In this document: one piece after another, positions 1-7,870 of the stretch
How the letters are laid out: each line of letters opens with the position of its first letter
Position numbering within the stretch: position 1 is the first letter of the stretch
NCBI GenBank assembly: GCA_963799065.1
Contig: CAWCVJ010000001.1
Span: 372,001-436,000 of the forward strand
Origin: JAJPHW01 sp963799065
GTDB taxonomy: Bacteria > Acidobacteriota > Terriglobia > Terriglobales > Acidobacteriaceae
Length of the DNA: 64,000 bases
Reading direction: 5' to 3'
The notes under the pieces: model-generated
What the model was told of the DNA's origin: nothing
What the model saw: only the letters and a program-made list of their open reading frames with translations
Databases searched by the model: none
Position numbers and translations under genes: made by a program

Positions 1-218
1 GCCAATTCTTTTAAGTAGCGCTTGCGAAAATTTGGCCAAGCCGCTGGAGCTGCATGAAACCACTCGCGCAGTTCGTCCGACGGAGCCAGCGCTTTCATCC
101 AATCGTGCAAGGCTGCGCGTTCTTTGCTTACGCCCCGGGGCCACAGGCGGTCCACGAGTATGCGCACGCCGTCGGCGGGTTTCGCTTCCTCGTAAATTCG
201 CTTGACGGTTACTGCCAT
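1..218 (-). CDS. DUF488 family protein (YeaO-like), C-terminus off the window
   Basis: Reading the minus strand from the ATG at 218 gives an open frame to the window edge, about 72 residues. It begins MAVTVKRIYEEAKPADG and contains the block VDRLWPRGVSKE, followed by LHDWMKALAPSDELREWF and NFRKRY. These are hallmarks of the DUF488/YeaO family, small cytoplasmic proteins of about 115-130 residues with no established biochemical role. The C-terminal part lies beyond base 1. The gene is divergent from the cytochrome gene at 262, with about 43 bases between the start codons. No strong ribosome-binding site is visible, so the exact start is moderately certain. Confidence 0.85.
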   Translation of the reverse strand, partial: MAVTVKRIYEEAKPADGVRILVDRLWPRGVSKERAALHDWMKALAPSDELREWFHAAPAAWPNFRKRYLKEL

Positions 219-261
219 GACTTATGATCGATTTATGATGACTGCGGGCCACTCACTCTAC

Positions 262-642
262 ATGAATAAGATACAACGCCAGCGGTGGCTTAGGGGCTTG
301 GTAGCGTGTGTCGTTTTAGGATTGCTCCTCCTTAGCGGCTGCGACGCGGAAATGCGCAAGACTGACGCCCAGCTTGGACTCAATGCGCAACAGTCGGCGG
401 GACGTAAAGTTTACGACGAATATTGTGACCGTTGCCACGAGCCTTATTCCACACGCGGAAAAAAAGGCCCCGGGTTGAAGGGTTTGTTCTCCAAACCGTA
501 TCTGCCCGCCAGTGGAATGCCGGCGAATGATGACCGCGTCACCGACGTCATCCGTATGGGCCGCGAAAAGATGGAAGGCTTCGGCCAAGTGCTAACTCCT
601 CAGCAGATTCAGGATCTGTTGGCCTATCTGCATACCCTGTAG
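262..642 (+). CDS. Cytochrome c lipoprotein (single haem)
   Basis: A 126-residue exported c-type cytochrome. The ATG at 262 puts a positively charged N-terminus (KIQRQRWLR) before a hydrophobic segment ending in the lipobox LLSGC, so it is probably membrane-anchored as a lipoprotein through Cys27. The haem-binding CDRCH follows at about residues 55-59. The later KMEGFG block probably supplies the axial Met, and the C-terminal LTPQQIQDLLAYLHTL is the usual last helix of class I cytochrome c. The frame stays open back to 202 but that part lacks signal-peptide character, so I prefer 262. Its redox partner is unknown and neighbouring genes do not name one. Confidence 0.85.
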   Translation: MNKIQRQRWLRGLVACVVLGLLLLSGCDAEMRKTDAQLGLNAQQSAGRKVYDEYCDRCHEPYSTRGKKGPGLKGLFSKPYLPASGMPANDDRVTDVIRMGREKMEGFGQVLTPQQIQDLLAYLHTL

Positions 643-670
643 TTGCCGCCAGTCGCCGTACAATACAGAG

Positions 671-1426
671 GTGAGCCTCCAACACGCCTCCGTCGAAGCC
701 GGGGCGCCTAGACGGACGAAAGACCAGCCATGGCGCACTTTTACGCGCTCGCAGCGTCTACAACTCTTTCTCATCGAATGGATAGGGTATCTGGTTATTC
801 GTGTTCTTGGTTCGACGCTGCGCTACTCAATCTCATGGGAGGAAGGATCGGCCGGAGACCGGAGCATTCGTCCGGTTATTTATAGCTTTTGGCACTCCTG
901 CATGATTCCCGCAATTTATCTTTGGCGCAACCGCGAAGGGCGAGTCATGAGCAGCGACAGTTTTGACGGCGAATACACCGGGCGGATCATCCGCAAATTC
1001 GGCTTCGTAAAAGTCCGCGGCTCGAGCAGCAAGGGCGCGGTTCGCAGCCTGATTGCGCTTAAGCGCGAAGTGGATCGCGGATTCTCGGCGGCATTTACGA
1101 TTGATGGTCCGCGCGGGCCGCGATTTGTCGTCAAGCCGGGGCCGGTATTGCTTTCGAAGCTTACGGGCGCGCCGATGGCTGGTTTTCACGTGGCTCTCGA
1201 CAAGCCATGGGTGCTGAACACGTGGGACAAGCTGACGATCCCGCGTCCTTTTTCGCGGGCTCTGATGCGGGTGAGCCGAAATATGGTTGTGCCCAAAAAC
1301 TCCTCCGATGCCGCGATAGAAGGATGGCAACGGCAGTTGCAGGAGGCGCTGGACCGCTGCCGGAAGTTCGCTGAGGATAATGTGGGGAAGGTGGGTAGTG
1401 TGGAGTTTCCTGTGATTGAGGGCTAA
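671..1426 (+). CDS. DUF374 / LPLAT-superfamily acyltransferase
   Basis: A 251-residue protein of the DUF374 branch of the lysophospholipid-acyltransferase superfamily, presumed to transfer an acyl chain to a lipid or lipid A-like acceptor at the inner membrane. Visible features are an N-terminal hydrophobic stretch (FLIEWIGYLVIRVLG), the FWHSCMIP block containing the conserved His, the KVRGSSSKGAVRSL segment and the family signature TIDGPRGPR. The start is GTG at 671, 28 bases after the cytochrome stop, so the two may be cotranscribed. The true acyl acceptor cannot be read from sequence. Confidence 0.85.
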   Translation: MSLQHASVEAGAPRRTKDQPWRTFTRSQRLQLFLIEWIGYLVIRVLGSTLRYSISWEEGSAGDRSIRPVIYSFWHSCMIPAIYLWRNREGRVMSSDSFDGEYTGRIIRKFGFVKVRGSSSKGAVRSLIALKREVDRGFSAAFTIDGPRGPRFVVKPGPVLLSKLTGAPMAGFHVALDKPWVLNTWDKLTIPRPFSRALMRVSRNMVVPKNSSDAAIEGWQRQLQEALDRCRKFAEDNVGKVGSVEFPVIEG

Positions 1427-1578
1427 CGGTTAAAGCGGGGATCCTGCTTTTTTCAATTGACCCAGTGGGTAAGCGAGCCGTGATCGAGTTCTTTAACACT
1501 CCTGTAACAACTCATGCCTACCATGTCTGCAATCAAGCGGATGTTTTCTTCGCTTCACTCACAATCAGGAGACCCAAC

Positions 1579-3177
1579 ATGAGCGCCACGACCACGCCAG
1601 TTTCGCCGTCCGTTCACGCCAAGATGAGCAAGAGTCCGGGGGCGATCGGGATGATCGGCTTTGGAATCGTTTTGCTGGTCGGCGTGGTTTACTCCGCTTA
1701 CCACCTGCTTTCGGACCTCTCGACCGTGCACGAAGGATCGATCCTTCCCTATGTTTTATTGGCGATCGCCCTGCTAGTGGCGCTGGGCTTCGAGTTCGTC
1801 AACGGCTTCCATGACACGGCTAACGCGGTCGCGACGGTCATTTATACCCATTCACTCGAGCCGCACATCGCAGTCGTGTGGTCCGGCTTCTGGAATTTCA
1901 TCGGCGTGCTGACGTCGAGCGGACTGGTAGCCTTCGCCATTGTCTCGTTGCTTCCCGTGGAACTGATTCTGCAAGTCGGCAGCAAGGCCGGGTTCGCCAT
2001 GGTCTTTGCGCTTCTCGTCGCGGCAATTCTTTGGAATCTCGGAACCTGGTACTTCGGTCTGCCGGCATCGAGTTCGCACACCCTGATCGGATCGGTGATC
2101 GGCGTGGGTATTGCCAATCAACTTATGCAGGCGCGTTCCGGAACCAGCGGGGTGGATTGGGCGCAGGCCGCAAACATAGGCAAGTCGTTGATTATTTCTC
2201 CCATCGTCGGCTTTGTCTGTGCGGGCCTGCTTCTTTGGGCGATGAAGTTGTTCGTCAAGAATAAGGCGCTTTATGAAGCGCCCGAAGGCACTGAGCCGCC
2301 GCCATTTTGGATTCGCGCACTGCTAGTGCTCACCTGCACCGGCGTGAGCTTTGCCCACGGCTCGAATGACGGTCAAAAAGGCATGGGGCTCATCATGCTC
2401 ATCCTGATTGGAACAGTGCCTACGGCCTATGCGCTCAATCACGCCGTTACCAAGCAAGACTCGGATGATTTCATTGCTGTGTCTCAACAAGCGGCGCGAA
2501 CTCTCAACAGCTACTTGAGTCCGAATGCGGTGGTCGGTGATTCGCGCGAGGAAGTGACCGCTTATGTACGCACGAAGGAATTCACTCCGGACACGATGCT
2601 TGCGTTGAGCACCATGGTGAACGACATCGGCAACGAAACCGTTCTCTACGGCGAACTATCGAAGGTTCCAAACGATCAGGTGCGCAACTTCCGCAACGAC
2701 ATGTATCTGGTCAGCGAGAGCCTGCGCCTGATGCAAAAGAATAAGCAGGGCGGGATTTCGGCAGCCGATTGGACGATTCTGGCAAATTACAAAAAGCATA
2801 TCGACCACTCCACCCGCTTCATTCCGACCTGGGTGAAAGTTGCAGTCGCCATGGCGCTAGGCCTGGGAACGATGGTCGGCTGGAAGCGCATCGTGGTCAC
2901 GGTCGGCGAAAAAATCGGCAAAGATCATCTCACCTACGGACAAGGCGCGGCGGCCGAGATCACAGCCATGTTCACCATCGGTGCCGCGGACTGGTTCGGT
3001 TTACCCGTGAGTACCACGCATGTACTGTCTTCCGGAATCGCAGGAACGATGTATGCCAATCATTCCGGCTTACAGTGGGCTACAGTTCGCAATATGGCCA
3101 TGGCATGGGTACTGACGCTGCCGGTGGCAATGATGCTGTCAGGATTTTTGTTCTGGGCTTTCCGCAACATGTTCTAG
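1579..3177 (+). CDS. Inorganic phosphate transporter, PiT family
   Basis: A 532-residue low-affinity phosphate transporter of the inner membrane. The duplicated PiT signature is present: FVNGFHDTANAVAT near residue 75 and FAHGSNDGQKGMG near residue 255. There are many membrane spans, a long polar central loop (about residues 290-425) and the PVSTTHVLSSGIAG block near the C-terminus. The ATG at 1579 has AGGAG about eight bases upstream; the frame stays open to 1465 but that part is not transporter-like. No phoU or Pho two-component gene is adjacent. A canonical Pho box was not recognised in 1427-1578. Confidence 0.93.
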   Translation: MSATTTPVSPSVHAKMSKSPGAIGMIGFGIVLLVGVVYSAYHLLSDLSTVHEGSILPYVLLAIALLVALGFEFVNGFHDTANAVATVIYTHSLEPHIAVVWSGFWNFIGVLTSSGLVAFAIVSLLPVELILQVGSKAGFAMVFALLVAAILWNLGTWYFGLPASSSHTLIGSVIGVGIANQLMQARSGTSGVDWAQAANIGKSLIISPIVGFVCAGLLLWAMKLFVKNKALYEAPEGTEPPPFWIRALLVLTCTGVSFAHGSNDGQKGMGLIMLILIGTVPTAYALNHAVTKQDSDDFIAVSQQAARTLNSYLSPNAVVGDSREEVTAYVRTKEFTPDTMLALSTMVNDIGNETVLYGELSKVPNDQVRNFRNDMYLVSESLRLMQKNKQGGISAADWTILANYKKHIDHSTRFIPTWVKVAVAMALGLGTMVGWKRIVVTVGEKIGKDHLTYGQGAAAEITAMFTIGAADWFGLPVSTTHVLSSGIAGTMYANHSGLQWATVRNMAMAWVLTLPVAMMLSGFLFWAFRNMF

Positions 3178-3240
3178 TGTCCGAACACCTCGATCGTCCT
3201 CAAAAGATGGATCGAAAAAACACCGGGTCCGGAATCGTTT

Positions 3241-3274
3241 GTATCGGGGCACAAGTGAAGTCGTGTCCCGATAC
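3241..3274. repeat. Intergenic hairpin, 12-bp stem
   Basis: Bases 3241-3252 and 3263-3274 form a 12-bp stem with one G-U pair and a 10-base loop. It lies between the phosphate transporter stop and the thioredoxin gene. No T-run follows on either strand, so it is not a classic terminator. The stem-loop form resembles REP-like intergenic palindromes, but a single copy in this window cannot establish a family. Confidence 0.5.
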
Positions 3275-3353
3275 GAGACCGTCGCCCCCTTCCCATACCA
3301 CGCCTCTGAAACTTCTTTCTCCAGCGTGACTCTCATTCCTAGCGAGGTTGGTC

Positions 3354-3914
3354 GTGAAAAATAGCATCGCAAGGCTGGCCGTGATGATTGCACTGTCTTT
3401 CACTTTGGCGGGAGTTTGTTCTGCCCGCGCCAATCATCTTGCCGGACAGAAGTCGGCTTATCTCACCCGCGCGGCTGGGCAGCCCGTGGATTGGTATCCG
3501 TGGGGCGCGGCGGCGTTTCAGCGTGCGAAAGAACTTGATCGGCCGATCCTGCTTGATGTTGGCGCGATCTGGTGTCCTTGGTGCGCCCTGATGGATAAAG
3601 AGACTTACACTAACGCGGAGACCGCCGACTACATCAACCAGCACTTCGTGGCAGTGAAAGTGGATTACGACGCTGCACCCGAATTGGTGAAGCAGTTGCA
3701 AAAAGCGCAGGCGCTGCTCAACCTTCCCGCAGGGCTGCCACTGACGTCTTTCATGACCCCTGAGGGAAAGCTTTATGCCGGGGCGGGATATTTGCCCTCC
3801 GCTGCGACGTCGGAAAAGCAATCCTTTAAGCAGGCAGCCGAGGACGCTCTCAAGGAATACGGAAACAAGAAACAGATCGAAGCAGAATCATTCCAATTGG
3901 AGGTGGCAAAGTAA
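3354..3914 (+). CDS. Exported thioredoxin-fold protein with CPWC motif (DUF255-like)
   Basis: A 186-residue protein with an N-terminal signal peptide (ending about CSARA) and a thioredoxin-like domain resembling the N-terminal part of DUF255/YyaL proteins: QPVDWYPWGAAAFQRAKELDRPILLDVG, then IWCPWCALMDKETY. The CPWC pair is the presumed redox centre, acting in the periplasm on substrates that cannot be inferred. The GTG at 3354 is preferred because AGCGAGG sits seven bases upstream; a TTG at 3348 is too close to it. The gene runs straight into the next thioredoxin-like gene with one base between stop and ATG, so the two are surely cotranscribed. Confidence 0.82.
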   Translation: MKNSIARLAVMIALSFTLAGVCSARANHLAGQKSAYLTRAAGQPVDWYPWGAAAFQRAKELDRPILLDVGAIWCPWCALMDKETYTNAETADYINQHFVAVKVDYDAAPELVKQLQKAQALLNLPAGLPLTSFMTPEGKLYAGAGYLPSAATSEKQSFKQAAEDALKEYGNKKQIEAESFQLEVAK

Positions 3915-3915
3915 C

Positions 3916-4389
3916 ATGAAAAACCTAATCGCAAGCGTGGTGTTGCTGTTGGCACTGAGCGGCAGTCAATCGCTGTTCGCAATCGACAATCTGAAACTCA
4001 ACAATCGGCTCGACTACTCCAGCGATAGCCTGGACGGCCCGCTCATCACCGGCGATGACGCGCAGTTGGGATTTGTTCCGGGCAAAACGAACTACGTCAT
4101 CATCTATGGGGAAGGTTGCTTCAACTCGAAGCGGCAGGCGCGCCGCACAGTCGATCTCTACAACAAATATAAAGATCAGGTGCATTTCGTAGTGGTCGAT
4201 CTGGACGTCAAGCGCTCCCCGGAACAGCAGAAGCTGGTTAAGGATTACTATCAGGGATCGATTCCTCACGTGCTGGTGTTGGACGCAAGCGGCAAGGCGC
4301 TCTACAACTCCGCTGGCGAAGTGCAGACGAAGGAAATCGAGGCGGTGTTTCAAAAGTCCTTCAGCGAGAATACGACGGCGGCGAGATAA
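3916..4389 (+). CDS. Exported thioredoxin-like protein lacking CxxC
   Basis: A 157-residue protein with a signal peptide (MKNLIASVVLLLALSGSQ, cleavage near SLFA). The fold is suggested by NYVIIYGEGCFNSKRQARRTV, VHFVVVDLDVKRSPEQQ and the cis-Pro-type block GSIPHVLVLDASGK. The active-site position reads GCFNS, so there is one cysteine and not a CxxC pair. It may therefore be a reductase partner, a chaperone-like variant or a one-cysteine thiol protein. Its ATG follows the CPWC protein's stop by one base and the ribosome-binding site GGAGG lies within the end of that gene. A strong terminator follows at 4421-4457, closing a two-gene unit. Confidence 0.75.
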   Translation: MKNLIASVVLLLALSGSQSLFAIDNLKLNNRLDYSSDSLDGPLITGDDAQLGFVPGKTNYVIIYGEGCFNSKRQARRTVDLYNKYKDQVHFVVVDLDVKRSPEQQKLVKDYYQGSIPHVLVLDASGKALYNSAGEVQTKEIEAVFQKSFSENTTAAR

Positions 4390-4420
4390 CTGAACTACAG
4401 CCCTCCCCGAAATCGCTGAA

Positions 4421-4457
4421 GCCCCGCCTCGACACCCTGGTCGAAGGCGGGGCTTTT
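4421..4457 (+). terminator. Rho-independent terminator after thioredoxin pair
   Basis: GCCCCGCC at 4421-4428 pairs with GGCGGGGC at 4446-4453, extended inward by TCGAC/GTCGA with one bulged A, and four T residues follow. It sits 32 bases after the stop at 4389 in the direction of transcription. Confidence 0.85.
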
Positions 4458-4531
4458 GTGCGCAGCGGCAACGCCCCGTTCTGCATCCAACTTACTGTTG
4501 GGCAGAGAAAAATGCGGGGAGGGGTAGTGTT

Positions 4532-5470
4532 ATGAAGCGAAACTATCCAAAGTTTGTTTTAGCGGTGTTTGCGGGATTGGTGTTGATAGCCGCCGCATCC
4601 ACGAGTTTTGGGCAGAATGCGTCGGGAGTTCCAGTTCACCTTTTAGTGACCGTCGAGGCCCGTCACGGCTCGTCGGTACCCGATGTGGCTCGCGAAGACG
4701 TGCTCGTGTTTCAAGGCCGCGACCGTCGTAAGACCTCCGAATGGATTCCACTGCAAGGCGACCGCGCGGGCTTACAACTCTTTATTCTGATCGACGACGC
4801 GGCCAACGACAGTCTGGGTTCGCAGTTGCCCGAGATCGCGAAGTTTATCCAGGCTCAGCCGGCATCCACGAAGATCGGCGTAGCCTATATGTCAAATGGC
4901 ACGGCTCAGATCCGCCAAGAGTTGACCTCAGACCATGACCTCGCAGCAAAATCTCTGCGCCTGCCGGTGGGCAATCTGGGCGCGAGTTCCAGCCCTTATT
5001 TCGCCATTGGAGACTTGATCAAGCGCTGGCCCGAAGCAAACGAGCGCCGCGAGGTTCTAGTGATCACCGACGGCATTGACCGTTACTGGGGCGCAGGCCC
5101 GGGCGACCCATACGTCGATACCGCGATTCAGCAAGCGCAGACCGCCGGCGTAGTCGTGTTCGGCATTTACACGCCCGGCGAAGGCCACTTCGGCCATAGC
5201 CCGTGGCGCATGAACTGGGGCCAGAATTATCTTTCGCAAATCGCCGACGAGACTGGCGGGGAAGCTTACTATCTGGGCAACGGCGCGGCCGTGTCCTTTG
5301 GGCCTTATCTGGATGACTTGACGAAACGTTTAACTCGTCAGTTCCTGCTGACTTTCTCGGTCCCGCCCAAGAAGAAAGCTGGAATGCAGTCAGTAAGGGT
5401 CGAGACCGAGGTTCCCAATGCAGAGCTGGTTAGCCCGGACAAGGTTTACGTTCCCGCAGAAGCTCAGTAG
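4532..5470 (+). CDS. Exported VWA-domain protein with altered MIDAS
   Basis: A 312-residue protein with a signal peptide (about residues 1-28, ending FGQ) and a von Willebrand factor A domain of the type common in Acidobacteriota. The strand that normally carries the DxSxS metal site reads LFILIDDAANDS, so the serines are replaced and metal binding by the usual geometry is doubtful. Later VWA segments are present (VLVITDGIDRYWG, AGVVVFGIYTPGEGHFG). GGGAGGGG lies about ten bases before the ATG. The 3' end overlaps the convergent gene at 5464 by seven bases. The ligand is unknown. Confidence 0.8.
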   Translation: MKRNYPKFVLAVFAGLVLIAAASTSFGQNASGVPVHLLVTVEARHGSSVPDVAREDVLVFQGRDRRKTSEWIPLQGDRAGLQLFILIDDAANDSLGSQLPEIAKFIQAQPASTKIGVAYMSNGTAQIRQELTSDHDLAAKSLRLPVGNLGASSSPYFAIGDLIKRWPEANERREVLVITDGIDRYWGAGPGDPYVDTAIQQAQTAGVVVFGIYTPGEGHFGHSPWRMNWGQNYLSQIADETGGEAYYLGNGAAVSFGPYLDDLTKRLTRQFLLTFSVPPKKKAGMQSVRVETEVPNAELVSPDKVYVPAEAQ

Positions 5471-6693
5471 GATTTCGCAGGAGCACCGGCATTGCAAGTC
5501 AGCGTGATGCGCTGCAACGATCCGGTGCTCCAGCCAGTTCCATTCTGAAGCAAACGCGTGAAGTAAATGTAATAGCTGTCGCCCAGAATTAGCGGATCGC
5601 TTCCCATCCCCACCTCGCTGGGGTACGCTGCGATCTTTTTGCTGTTTCCCAGATTTCCCAGGGGGATCGGAAGACTCCACTCCAGGCCGTCGGCCGATTC
5701 TGCATACGCAAAAGTCGTGTCGTTGGAGATGATCATCACATAGCGGGAAATGGCGATATCCCAGGCTACGGCCAGATACCCAGAGTAGGGCGTGGTCGGA
5801 TTAAGATCCGTGGAATAGCCGCCGACAGCTGGCTGCAATGCCCAGCTCTTGTGGAAGTACTTATCGAAGACGGGAACGCGCGCCGGTTTGTTTCCACTGA
5901 ACGCGCCTTGCAGAACCGCTCTAATCTCCGCTCTGGCTACGGATACCCGCGTGGTCGTCGTCGTATGAGTTGTCCCATTCGCGATCCAGTCAGGAAAGTA
6001 GAGATAAAAATACTTGCCATCTTGCGTCGGCACCAGGCGACCGTCACCAATCTCGAAGCCATCCAGCCCTGGCACATAAGCTTGGTTCAAGCGAACGATC
6101 TCACCCAGATCAGTCCAGGTCAGCCCCCCGTCGGTCGACGAGGCTAGGCCCAGCACCGCGTACAACGCATCGTTTGGAAGCTCCGCGTGGTAAGCGATCA
6201 GCAAGTTACCCGCGCCCAACATCCCTTGTGGAACCTGATAGACCGAGCCCCCGCCCATGTAGGTGTAGCTGGAATAATGAGGGTTAACCGATGGGTCGGG
6301 ATTGGGCGATATGCTGACATCCTGCGGATCGGCGGACCCGAGCGGATTATCGAGCGTACCGACAGTGGTGACGACCGATCCATATTTGTTATTCCCGACA
6401 TAACGACCGTTCCATAGTTGTCGGCTGTGCAAGCCTCCATCGCTGGCGAAAAATGTGTACGAGTTGCCATTCTTTAGCGCCGTGAGCGGAGTGTCAGGCC
6501 AAGCGAAGCCGTTGCTCGTATCCGTGAGGGGAGGCTGTGCGCGATTACCCGCACCTAATCTTTGATTGGGCGAAGCAACCTCGACCGGCGTGGTAATGGT
6601 CGGGTTGCAGACGTTTTGCGCGGTCGCGAAGGAAAGCAGCAAACCGAATTGAGCCGCAATTACAAGGACGAGGATACGTCGGGAAAAATTCAT
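5464..6693 (-). CDS. Exported beta-propeller protein, glycosidase-like
   Basis: A 409-residue protein with a clear signal peptide (MNFSRRILVLVIAAQFGLLLSFATAQ). The body has recurring sialidase/glycosyl-hydrolase-propeller type strands: SSTDGGLTWTDLGE resembles an Asp-box, and DGRLVPTQDGKYFYLYFPDW and SADGLEWSLPIPLG follow. This suggests a five- or six-bladed propeller acting outside the cytoplasm, possibly on carbohydrate; no catalytic residues were assigned. GAGGTTGG precedes the ATG. The gene is convergent with the VWA gene and their stop codons overlap. Confidence 0.7.
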   Translation of the reverse strand: MNFSRRILVLVIAAQFGLLLSFATAQNVCNPTITTPVEVASPNQRLGAGNRAQPPLTDTSNGFAWPDTPLTALKNGNSYTFFASDGGLHSRQLWNGRYVGNNKYGSVVTTVGTLDNPLGSADPQDVSISPNPDPSVNPHYSSYTYMGGGSVYQVPQGMLGAGNLLIAYHAELPNDALYAVLGLASSTDGGLTWTDLGEIVRLNQAYVPGLDGFEIGDGRLVPTQDGKYFYLYFPDWIANGTTHTTTTTRVSVARAEIRAVLQGAFSGNKPARVPVFDKYFHKSWALQPAVGGYSTDLNPTTPYSGYLAVAWDIAISRYVMIISNDTTFAYAESADGLEWSLPIPLGNLGNSKKIAAYPSEVGMGSDPLILGDSYYIYFTRLLQNGTGWSTGSLQRITLTCNAGAPAKSY

Positions 6694-6840
6694 AATCCAA
6701 CCTCAAAGATTCAACGCCTATCAAGGGCAGCCAGTTAGATGCCGCGACCTGACCTTAAACCTCTCTGAGGGCGAAAAGTTTCTGGAAAGAGTCTCACAAA
6801 TACCGAGGGAGGGCCGTTTTTGTGAGGACTCCATTCGATT

Positions 6841-6880
6841 CCGGCGGAGCCCGAAACCCGGAAGAAACAGGCTCCGCCGG
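6841..6880 (-). terminator. Hairpin downstream of DUF4397 gene
   Basis: An 11-bp perfect stem (6841-6851 with 6870-6880) and an 18-base loop lie 14 bases beyond the stop of the minus-strand gene at 6895. No T-run follows, so factor-independent termination is plausible and not certain. Confidence 0.5.
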
Positions 6881-6894
6881 ACGAATTGCCCCCC

Positions 6895-7584
6895 TCAGTT
6901 CAAATCGTCGAGAATGATTGCCGTGAGCGGAGTTCCGCCGCCGGGCGCATCCAGCGCCACGACTGTACGAATCTGACCCGCCGCCAGCGCCACCGTTCCA
7001 GAATCGATCGCCACCGTCTTAGTCCCCGTCGGCGTCACCCGAATTTCATAACTTCCAGCCGCGACCGTCAAATAGGCGGACACCGCTTCGAACGGCACGT
7101 TGGTCAGCGTCGGAGTCGTCGTGGCCAAGTCAGCGCCTGGAGCGGTTACATAAACATCCACCGGCCCCGCCGACGGCGAGCCATGCACGATGCGAACTTC
7201 CACCTGCCCCGACGGCGGTGGGGTGTTGTCGTCCTGCGTCACTAGCAGGCTGATGCTCGAGACCGGCCCAATGGCAAACGCAGTGTAATACTGGCTGGCC
7301 GCCAGGGTCTCATTTGCGTTGATGACCGCGGTCGTCGTGCCAGTGGGATCGACCTGAACGTTGGCGCTGCCCGGTGTCTCCGGCAGATAGGCAGAGGCCG
7401 TCTCGTAGGGGACGTCCGTCAAAATTTTATCGCTGTTGAGATACACGTCCACGTTAGGAGCGTCAGGCGAGGCATGGACGACTCGTAGTTGAGCCGTTCC
7501 CTTACTGCTGTCGCCGCAGCCCAAACCTAGAGCCAACATGACCGCCAGAAAAGCAATTCCAGTAATCCTTTGAAAAATCCGCAT
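6895..7584 (-). CDS. DUF4397 lipoprotein
   Basis: A 229-residue exported lipoprotein. The signal sequence ends in the lipobox LGLGC, followed by a polar linker and two DUF4397 domains. The domains start with LRVVHASPDAPNVDVYLN (about residue 33) and VRIVHGSPSAGPVDVYV (about residue 128), and each has a YE(T/A)ASAYL or FEAVSAYLTV core. DUF4397 is a beta-sandwich of unknown role, common in cell-surface proteins. GAGGTGG precedes the ATG. The gene is divergent from the propeller gene at 7871 across 286 bases that must hold both promoters. Confidence 0.88.
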   Translation of the reverse strand: MRIFQRITGIAFLAVMLALGLGCGDSSKGTAQLRVVHASPDAPNVDVYLNSDKILTDVPYETASAYLPETPGSANVQVDPTGTTTAVINANETLAASQYYTAFAIGPVSSISLLVTQDDNTPPPSGQVEVRIVHGSPSAGPVDVYVTAPGADLATTTPTLTNVPFEAVSAYLTVAAGSYEIRVTPTGTKTVAIDSGTVALAAGQIRTVVALDAPGGGTPLTAIILDDLN

Positions 7585-7870
7585 GATTCCACCTCAGATA
7601 GAGTTTGAAGATCGCTACCCTACCTAACGTGGTCGTCAGTACGCTTGGATCTCCCGCACGGGAAATTAAGAAAACAGCCACGGAAAATGTCCGGCACACT
7701 ATGCAAACTCTTTCATCTTGATCTTCGAGGGGAGACAGAGGAGAATCGGGTTGCTTGAACCGGGCGTCTGGTCGCACCCCTCAGGCTTCTATCAGTCTCC
7801 AGCCTATGGGACGAATCGTTTTTTATCTCAATTCAAGACCTGGAGAAATCCAGGCGTGCGAGGTTATCTC

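Noticed and set aside
1427..1578. Pho box before the phosphate transporter
   Set aside because: CTGTAACAACTCAT-like sequence does not match a repeated CTGTCAT pattern.
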